Origin: Bipolaris cookei
Taxonomy: Eukaryota > Ascomycota > Dothideomycetes > Pleosporales > Pleosporaceae
Length of the DNA stretch: 64,000 nt
Assembly (NCBI GenBank): GCA_002286855.1
Contig: NRSV01000014.1
Location: 1 to 64,000, forward strand
Direction of reading: 5' to 3'
In this document: one piece after another, positions 57,204 through 64,000 of the stretch
Layout of the letters: the number at the start of each line of letters is the position of its first letter
How positions within the stretch are numbered: position 1 is the first letter of the stretch
The notes under the pieces: generated by a model
What the model saw: the letters and a program-made list of their open reading frames with translations, nothing else
Database searches by the model: none
What the model was told of the DNA's origin: nothing
Position numbers and translations under genes: made by a program

Positions 57204-60200
57204 TGTACAAAATCAATTGTTTTATTGGGTTCTACTTTTAATTCTTTGTCGATATTTAAATCTCAGGTCCAACAGATGCTGGAATATCTAGTGCATATGC
57301 GGGCATTTTGCACATTCAAGCAAAAGCTTGACACCACTTAGTATTTTGTTTTTCTCTTGCATACTTGAAGATCGAAACATTTGATTTTTCGGTGTTTTAC
57401 ACCAGATAAACACTAGCTATCAAACATACACATTTAATACTCCACCTTCCTCATCTGTTGTTGCGCAGTTCCGACAACTTATTAACTTTCGCCCCTCTGC
57501 TTACTTACGATCCCCAACCCAAGTCAACCCACCACTTTATCTCCGACCAACCCCCCTGCAACCCGTCAACGCTTCCCTCTCTGCTTCCCCGCACTGTGCC
57601 CCACAATTCCGTCAATCTCATAAACTCTAACTTCCACTGCTGAAAAGAAAAAAAACTATACCCCTATCCCCCGTCGCTTCTCGTGGCAAAATACAGACTT
57701 GAAACGATATTGTTTCAAAGCAAGTTTCTTTTATGCCCGGCTTGGCCGGCCAAATTCACAGAAGGATAATGCAAAACATAGGGATTCGCTGTTTCGTTTT
57801 CGTTCTTTTCTCAACGTTATACACAGCACTTCTTGAACTTGATTGCATGGGGGTCCTACCTGTACATGCTCGATTTGGGAGCAGTGCTTCTCGTGTTTGT
57901 TGCATAAAACGACAGTAGCGCGTATTTAATTGGTTGGTTTTGGACTTCTGGGGCAGGGGATATGCTGTGCTGATATAGGTCGACCTTGCCTTAATACTGA
58001 GCAGGGGAGTGGTATATGTTGGGAATCGTATTGGGCGGGGATAGTAATGCTTGATTCCGTGAACTGCATCATCGGCGAGCTGGGCGATGGTTGATATTTG
58101 AGTTTTCTATGAAGATGATACTTGTGTAGTTATACGGCATAGAGTTTGTTCTGAGGCTGGGTTTGGTTGGAGAGGAGGGTGATGTTTCCTAATTTATAGC
58201 AAGGTTGTGTAGATGAGTAGAAGTACTTTGAAATTGCAACGAAAATTTACTTACGTGTGATGTGTGGTAAAGGAAAGCAGTCTCTTGCCAGTCGCAGGAT
58301 ATTTCTTTACAAGATGTATATGTTTGTCGCTGTGACCCTTTGATTACTTGAATCGACCTGAGAGGCATATTACTACATACACCCGTGGTCTGATTGGGCT
58401 CTCTATCTCTACAACAGCCCTTGGTAGAACGTTGAACTTCGCCCTCTTAGTTGCCGTACTTTTTATAAATCAAAAACCATCACGGACAGTGAAAGGGGGA
58501 GATGACGACAAGCGATGCGTTCAGGGTTGAATCCAGCAACTTGGGCATAACAGTAGAGCAAACAGTGCAAACCATGCGCATCTGTATGAGGAACTGATAG
58601 ACAGCTGATATTCCTACATCAAGACCGTCAGAAGCAAGGGGCAGAGCAAGTTTGCGATGATGTATATTCTTCACAGTACAGATAGCGGCGGCTATCTTAT
58701 GTACCAACTACGCAACGATATCAGCAGCTCTGATCTTTTGTGCCAACCTTTTTGGCGCGGTGGGCGCGTTGTAGTTGCGTGTGCGATCCGATAGGATCCG
58801 ACCCGTTACAGCAACAAGCAATTCAATCCGTACTCTGCCAGAGCTCCGCTTACTTATCTAGGTAGGAGTTAAACTTGTATAAGAATGTACTAGGCCTAAG
58901 AAGTAATCAATCAATCCAATCTGAACCTTTTAGAACCCATTTAATTGATTGTTGCGGAGTCTAGCCGTATCGGAAGCTGGTTGCGATTTCAGCCTACATC
59001 AACAGCAGGCACATTAGACAGTGACTTATCACTTGAGCCTTGGGCTTCGGCCGTCTGTACACCCTAAGAAAGGTTTTTAGGAGCTTTAAAGACTCATGCA
59101 TTAATCACTTGACCTAGAATCGTTGATTAGAGGCGCTCATGAGTGACAGTTACTGAATTAGTGCTGCCCGCCAGTAACAATACTGTGGCTGTGTCGGATG
59201 TCTTCCAATCCGACGATGCTCGGATTGATATGGCCGACGGGTGACGGTTGTCGATTGGTGTCGCTTACCTCACCCGGCGAGCTAACTTTTTTTGAGCCAT
59301 CGGATGCTCCGTACCAGTCGTCAGCCGTCACTGGCCAAGTGGGGCGAGCGACACCAATCGGATCACGCTCGATTCCAAAGCAGGTAATCCACATCGCACC
59401 CGCCAGGACATAGCTTAAGCCGGTGCGTACTTCATTCACTAACAAAGGCCAACAGTCTCAACTCAACGATGCTGAACTCAAAGGCAGCGGTAACTAGCGT
59501 AATTGTGACTATGCCAGCCAGCTATGCCATCCATCCGACTTGTTGATGCGAGAGATGAGCAGACATCCCAAATGCTGACTGGAGCCAATGCACAAACGGA
59601 TGGTGCTGCGCGCACCAACTCTACATGATTGTAGCAAATGCAATTTTCGTAAAAAAAATTGGAACATTTATCATCACTGAGCCCTTTTCGTGAACGACTG
59701 GAGGTCTATCAGGGGTATGGCAAGGTTTTAACGAGCCGAGCCTAGTCGGTACGAAGGATTGAACTATAACTCTAGTAGTTGTTCCGCTTTGGCTTTAACT
59801 ACCGGCATTAGGCTATATGCAGGTGTCGTGTTGATACTATTAACGCAGAATACCAGATACAAGCTAATGTAGAGAAGTCTCAAGGACATCAATTCATCGA
59901 GTGGTCATTATCTGATTGTGATTTCTTCATACATGGATTTTGAGTGAATGCTCCAATATGGAGCGTGGAAGAGACTTTCCCCAACAGTGATAAAGCAGCC
60001 CTGGGGGCTAAATTGCCGTGTCACCATGGCACATACCTTGTTCATCCTTCAGTTGCCTTTGTTAGTTATTCCCAGTCCTTCAGTAATCTAAGCAGCACCC
60101 CAAATATCACCCAGATCGCCATCCTTGTACGCACTTTCATACAACTCCTCACATTCTCTTGGTTGCCTGTTCAGAGAAGGTTCTCCTTTGGCACAGTTGG

Positions 60201-60212
60201 GTTCAATCGGCA
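57204..60212. other. Gene-poor region
   Basis: About 3 kb without an intact gene. One decayed membrane-protein sequence (59158-59640, minus) is listed separately. The rest shows only short frames. Confidence 0.5.
59158..59640 (-). pseudogene. Decayed membrane-protein gene
   Basis: Minus-strand sequence reads HPFVHWLQSAFGM, QVGWMA-stop-LAGIVTITLVTAAFEF, then after a shift VRTGLSYVLAGAMWITCFGI and a hydrophilic tail ending GGQH-stop. Two hydrophobic helices are clear. The TAG after GWMA fits a Trp codon changed by G to A. No family was recognised. The tail region also folds into inverted repeats (GATTGGTGTCGCT at 59254 and its complement at 59348; AATCCGA/TCGGATT at 59207-59226). Confidence 0.35.
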
Positions 60213-62074
60213 ATGTTTTCTGCACCGGTCTTGAGTCTCGTTGCTGGACTAGGCCTAGTATTCTCAGTCAATGCCGCACAATGTTCGGTGCGAACTGAAG
60301 TGTTCGATTTTGTACGTACGGTTGCAATCAGAATCAGCAAGGATACAGGACTCATGTTTTCTACAAATCATTGTCGGTGGCGACACAGCTGGTATCGCAT
60401 TAGCCACTCGCCTTAGTGAAGGCCTTCCAGAACATTGCATATTGGCCATTGAGGCCGGACCAGATGGCCGCAAAGAAGAGAAAATCTACATTCCAGGGCT
60501 AAGAGGCTCTACCTTTGGCTCCGCATACGACTGGAGTCTTCCAAATGTACCTCAAACTGCAGCAAGCAACCATATCATTGGCCATAATCGGGGAAAAGTT
60601 CTCGGTGGCACTTCTGCCCTCAATCTTCTTGTCTGGGATCGCGCTACTATCAAAGAGTATGATGCTTGAGAAGAGCTGGGCAACCCAGGCTGGGGATGGA
60701 GTAACATGTATTCTGCAATGCTCAAGGCGGAAAACTTCCAGCGTCAAAACGGCTCGCCACAATATGGCGAAGACGGCGTGGGCTATGGCGGCCCAATCCA
60801 GGTCGCTTTGACTGAGGATCCGCCACCTCATCTTCAGGCTTGCATACCAACCTTGACCAATCTTGGAGTGAAGGAGAAATTGGAATCGTTGAATGGGAAT
60901 AACTTGGGTACCATGTATCAACCAGCAACATACCGTGTCTATCCATACACGGTCTTACTCGGTGGACTATCTCCCTGCAACTGGCAACAATCTGGTGTCC
61001 ATGTTAAATGCCACTGTTCATAAGGTGCAGCTTACGAAGAATGGCTCCAAAGCGATGGGTGTCGTCCTTTTAGGCAGTACCTTGATTAGAGCCAGTAAGG
61101 AAGTCATTCTTTCAGCTGGCAGTCTGCTGTCCCCCAAAATCCTCGAACTTTCTGGTATTGGCCAGAAAATTATACTAGACAAGGCCAGCATAGAACAACT
61201 CGTCAACCTCCCTGGTGTAGGTGAGAATCTCCAGGTCCACCTCCGTATCCAAACAACGTATGTGCTGAAACCCGAGGTCCCTGGCGTGGACATTCTCAAA
61301 TATAACACAACACGAGCAGCCATAGAATTATATCTGTGGAGACAAAACAAGACTTCTCTATACCAATATGCCGGCAGCTGCTGCGGCTTTCTAAAATGGA
61401 AAGAAGCCCTTGCAAGCGACGAAAAACTGCTCCAACTCGCCAAATCATCCGCCAACACATCCCAACCTATCGACCGAAAAAAGCTCGCTCTCCTAACCGA
61501 CCCAAACTCCGGAGCCCCAGATCTCGAAGTCGTCTTCGGAGACGGTTACATAGGAACAACCGGGTACCCGAAGAATGGAACAGCTGGGTACGGCAAGCAA
61601 TACGCTACACTTCTCGCAGGGGTCCAGCACCCACTCGCTAGAGGATCCGTAAACATCAATGGCTCGGATCCTGCGAACAAGCTGCTTATCGATCCGAGGT
61701 ATTTGGGGACACAGTATGATATCGAAGCCCTTGTATCAGCAGCAAAGTACATGCTCAAAATGGCGAATACAGCACCGTTCAAAGATCTCTAGGTTGCTAA
61801 ATTCGATCCCAGGCTAAGCACCCAGACATATGAGGAGTGGGGAATTTATATCCTGAATAACGTTTTTACGTTTTATCACCCACTTGGTACGTGTGCCATG
61901 TTGCCAAAGAAGGATGGCGGTGTGGTGGATCCGCAACTTAGAGTGTATGGGGTCAGGAATCTGAGAGTTGTAGATGCAGGTGTTATCCCGATGATTGTCT
62001 CGGCGCATATCCAGACTGCAGTTTATGGGATTGCGGAGAGGGCGGCTGAGATTGTGATTGGGGCGTATCGATGA
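60213..62074 (+). pseudogene. GMC oxidoreductase pseudogene (FAD-dependent, secreted type)
   Basis: Relic of a glucose-methanol-choline oxidoreductase. Exon 1 (60213-60311) encodes a signal peptide (MFSAPVLSLVAGLGLVFSVNA) and ends at a GTACGT donor. The expected acceptor CTACAG reads CTACAA at 60361-60366, so splicing is lost. The FAD motif reads VGGDTAG in place of VGGGTAG. The ADP-binding LAIEAG and the HNRGKVLGGTSALN motif are kept. A TGA at 60667 replaces a conserved Trp before EELGNPGWGW. A frameshift near 60935-60945 precedes YSVDYLPATGNN. Later GMC motifs (VILSAGSLLSPKILELSGIG, LPGVGENLQ) are readable. A TAG at 61790 interrupts the C-terminal part, which still has the active-site HPLGTCAM and VVDAGVIP. 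Several lesions are G to A. Confidence 0.88.
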
Positions 62075-62941
62075 AGGGGAGAATATGGGGAAATATTATG
62101 CCTTGGATAAAAATATGAGGAATTATTGGAACGATATTCTTTTGGCTACACTAGTGCATTCGGAATCGGTGGGTATTGCTGCGTGTCTTTTTTTTTGATT
62201 AAACGTCCGCAAAAACGTAGTCCGATAGCACTTGATTCGGTTTTACATCCAGAATAGACAATATGTGAATGATCGATTCTTTCACATCAGTGCTTAAAAA
62301 ACTATTCCAATTGTTAAATGGACTCTATTGGCTAGCCAGCGCTTGGTGTTAGCAAGATGTCTAAGTCAATATAGCTAGTTGCACGGTGTACACAGCGTGT
62401 GGATGAGTGGGGTTGACAAGCAACTATGGTTCATTGCTATCTCTATTCTCCTTTCGAAGGGAAAGGGATTGATGTACTCCTGAGCCCTGTGCACAGGTAT
62501 CAGCGTAGATCTGGAGCCACGTGGCTGGTACCTCAGTACCTGTTTAAGGTTCGGACACAAAGACTACTAAAACAAGCGCCACGTAAGTTTCAATTACACT
62601 GTTGGTACATCTGCACTACAAGTCTTGCTCCTAGTTCCCCGTGTTCTTGCAGACACCAAACACTGAAGGAGTATTTCAATATCAAACTCAAAACTACGTG
62701 AAAGCTCAAAAGAAAACACGCAATGGCATCAAAACATCCCATCACTTCAGAGGTTATGATACCGCCCGAGCAAACATTGTACACCTTCACGAAGCCCTTC
62801 CTAGCATCCCAGATTAACCGAAGAAATCAAACTCAAGAACAATGAAGCCAAACTCGCTGTCTACTAAGCACCCTCGAAGCCCTAAAATCCACATACAAAA
62901 CACACAAAATCCTAGCCATACACTCATTTCACCCCCTTCCC
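62075..62941. other. Intergenic region
   Basis: Between the GMC pseudogene and the coiled-coil gene (convergent). No supported coding sequence. Confidence 0.5.
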
Positions 62942-63541
62942 TCACTTACCGCAAACCCGACAGCAATACGGCATATTATGCTGAAAACAATACCCCTGCT
63001 CCGAATACCCCGGCGGATACGCATACCTCACCCCCTGACCCTGCTGCACAACTGGCACATACACCGCCGCGCTAACCTGCTTGCTCGCCCTCAACTGAGC
63101 TAGCGCCCTCTGATGATGATTCATCGCTGTCGCCATCATCGTACTATGAACCCCCAACATGCCCTCCAGATCCTCCGCCTGGATATCCACACTGCGAATC
63201 TGAAATGCGTTGTCCGCCTCTTGATGTAGCGTGCGCAGGTTGTTGAGCTGCGAGACGAGTTCGCGGCGGCGGGAGGCGAGGTATACGTTATGCGTTTCTA
63301 GGGCTTCGATGCGCGAGGTGAGGGTGGCAGTGCAGGTTTTGAGGGATGCGTTTTCGGATTCGAGGGCTGCGATGCGGAGGGAGTGGTCTTGCTGGGTTTG
63401 TTGGAGGAGACGGAGTTGGGCGGCGAAGCCGAGGGGGATGGTGACGGGGATTTGGGAAGGGGGTGGGGAGGTGAGGGTTTCGGTGCCGAGGAAGGGGGTT
63501 GGGGGTTTCATGGTGGGTGGAGAGATATTGGGAGTGTGCAT
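62942..63541 (-). CDS. Small coiled-coil protein with Cys-rich tail, unknown function
   Basis: Single exon of 199 aa from an ATG opening MHTPNISPPTMKPPTP. After a Pro/Thr-rich head (about 45 residues) comes a long coiled coil (LRLLQQTQQDHSLRIAALES, ENASLKTCTATLTSRIEAL and RRRELVSQLNNLRTLHQEAD; about residues 40-110), then a His/Ala helix. The tail GYCFQHNMPYCCRVCGK has four Cys and a His, a pattern that could bind zinc or form disulphides. No signal peptide is present. No family was recognised. Heptad regularity and consistent codon use on this strand favour a real gene. Confidence 0.55.
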   Translation of the reverse strand: MHTPNISPPTMKPPTPFLGTETLTSPPPSQIPVTIPLGFAAQLRLLQQTQQDHSLRIAALESENASLKTCTATLTSRIEALETHNVYLASRRRELVSQLNNLRTLHQEADNAFQIRSVDIQAEDLEGMLGVHSTMMATAMNHHQRALAQLRASKQVSAAVYVPVVQQGQGVRYAYPPGYSEQGYCFQHNMPYCCRVCGK

Positions 63542-64000
63542 CAGATGGTTTGGAGAGTACAGAAATATAGAAGAGCCTGATTGGAGTGTTGTTCAAGAAG
63601 TGTGATATGGTAGAGCATGTGGTTGTACCGGACGAGACGGACTTCAAGTACTGACACGTTGTTTGACAACACTTGCGACTAACTTTTTCCGACAAACGGT
63701 GGATGAAACTAAAAGTTTTAGGCAGCAGTGATGTGGGATTTGATATGCCGTAGCGGAGATTTGGGTAAATGAAAGCAGTCAGTGAAGATGCAAACGGTCC
63801 GCTACTTTGCGTTACTTGGGTACATATGGCTTTCACTGCGGTTAAGCTTCATCTCAAGCAAACCACCTAGAGATAAGAAAGAAAAAGAGTGAAATTGGTA
63901 ACAGGTGTCGTCGTTTTGGCACTCAGGAACACAGCACTGAAGAATTCCATCTTTCAGATGCATAATCAATAAGGTTGATAGAATCTGAAGGAAGTCATCG
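63542..64000. other. Flanking non-coding DNA
   Basis: Promoter side of the coiled-coil gene. Nothing else was seen up to the end of the window. Confidence 0.5.

Noticed and set aside
59745..59820. tRNA-like sequence on the minus strand (GTTCAATCC box)
   Set aside because: The B-box-like GTTCAATCC and a short GCCTA/TAGGC acceptor-like pair are present, but the T-arm and anticodon arm do not pair, so a cloverleaf is not supported.

Overview
The window looks like chromosomal DNA of a filamentous ascomycete, most probably a Dothideomycete of the Pleosporales type (inference). Signs seen directly are compact genes with GT-AG introns of about 45-65 nt and CTNAC-like branch points, housekeeping genes typical of Pezizomycotina, a HET / NB-ARC / TPR receptor-like gene, a seven-helix fungal rhodopsin-like membrane protein, a GH72 cell-wall enzyme, and relics of pogo/Fot1, Tc1-mariner and LINE elements. 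No rRNA, confident tRNA, CRISPR or bacterial-type operon was found.

Layout. 0-7 kb: a CE3-like secreted SGNH esterase (minus), a long non-coding stretch and an acidic three-exon protein of unknown function (minus). 7.05-8.95 kb: a pogo/Fot1-type transposon with intact ends but a gutted transposase, filled by a foldback element, a partial second foldback copy, an ambiguous base and a small ORF that looks like the start of a secreted protein. 9-36 kb: a dense housekeeping block with an acidic coiled-coil protein, an FMN split-barrel oxidoreductase, POL32/CDC27 (8 exons rebuilt), tubulin cofactor D, a peroxisomal D-amino-acid oxidase, an OTU deubiquitinase, TRS85, a tRNA CCA-adding enzyme that runs in frame into a TTI2 domain, a four-helix membrane protein and URB1/NPA1. 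36.7-39.3 kb: a large intrinsically disordered protein with a canonical eIF4E-binding motif (4E-T-like). 40-45.1 kb: an NLR-type immune/incompatibility receptor pseudogene (HET, NB-ARC, TPR), split by a 5'-truncated LINE and a short Tc1-mariner element; both sit on clean target-site duplications. 45.5-57.2 kb: GAS/GEL glucanosyltransferase, a bZIP factor, a short ATP25, NMD3 and a rhodopsin-like membrane protein. 57.2-64 kb: gene-poor and decayed, with a degenerate membrane protein, a GMC oxidoreductase pseudogene and a short Cys-tailed coiled-coil protein.

How the genes relate: fungi have no operons here, but functions cluster. URB1 (early 60S assembly), NMD3 (60S export), CCA1 (tRNA maturation) and the 4E-T-like protein (translation repression) serve gene expression; POL32 serves replication, TBCD tubulin folding, TRS85 membrane traffic and autophagy, ATP25 mitochondrial ATP synthase expression. 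TTI2, joined to CCA1, is the TTT-complex subunit that stabilises PIKK kinases. The most unusual locus is CCA1-TTI2: a 65-nt intron-like segment, if removed, ends the protein as CCA1 alone, and if retained is itself coding and gives a 999-residue CCA1-TTI2 fusion. The accessory regions show gene decay by transposon insertion and by stops, several of which look like G-to-A or C-to-T changes (RIP-like, inference).
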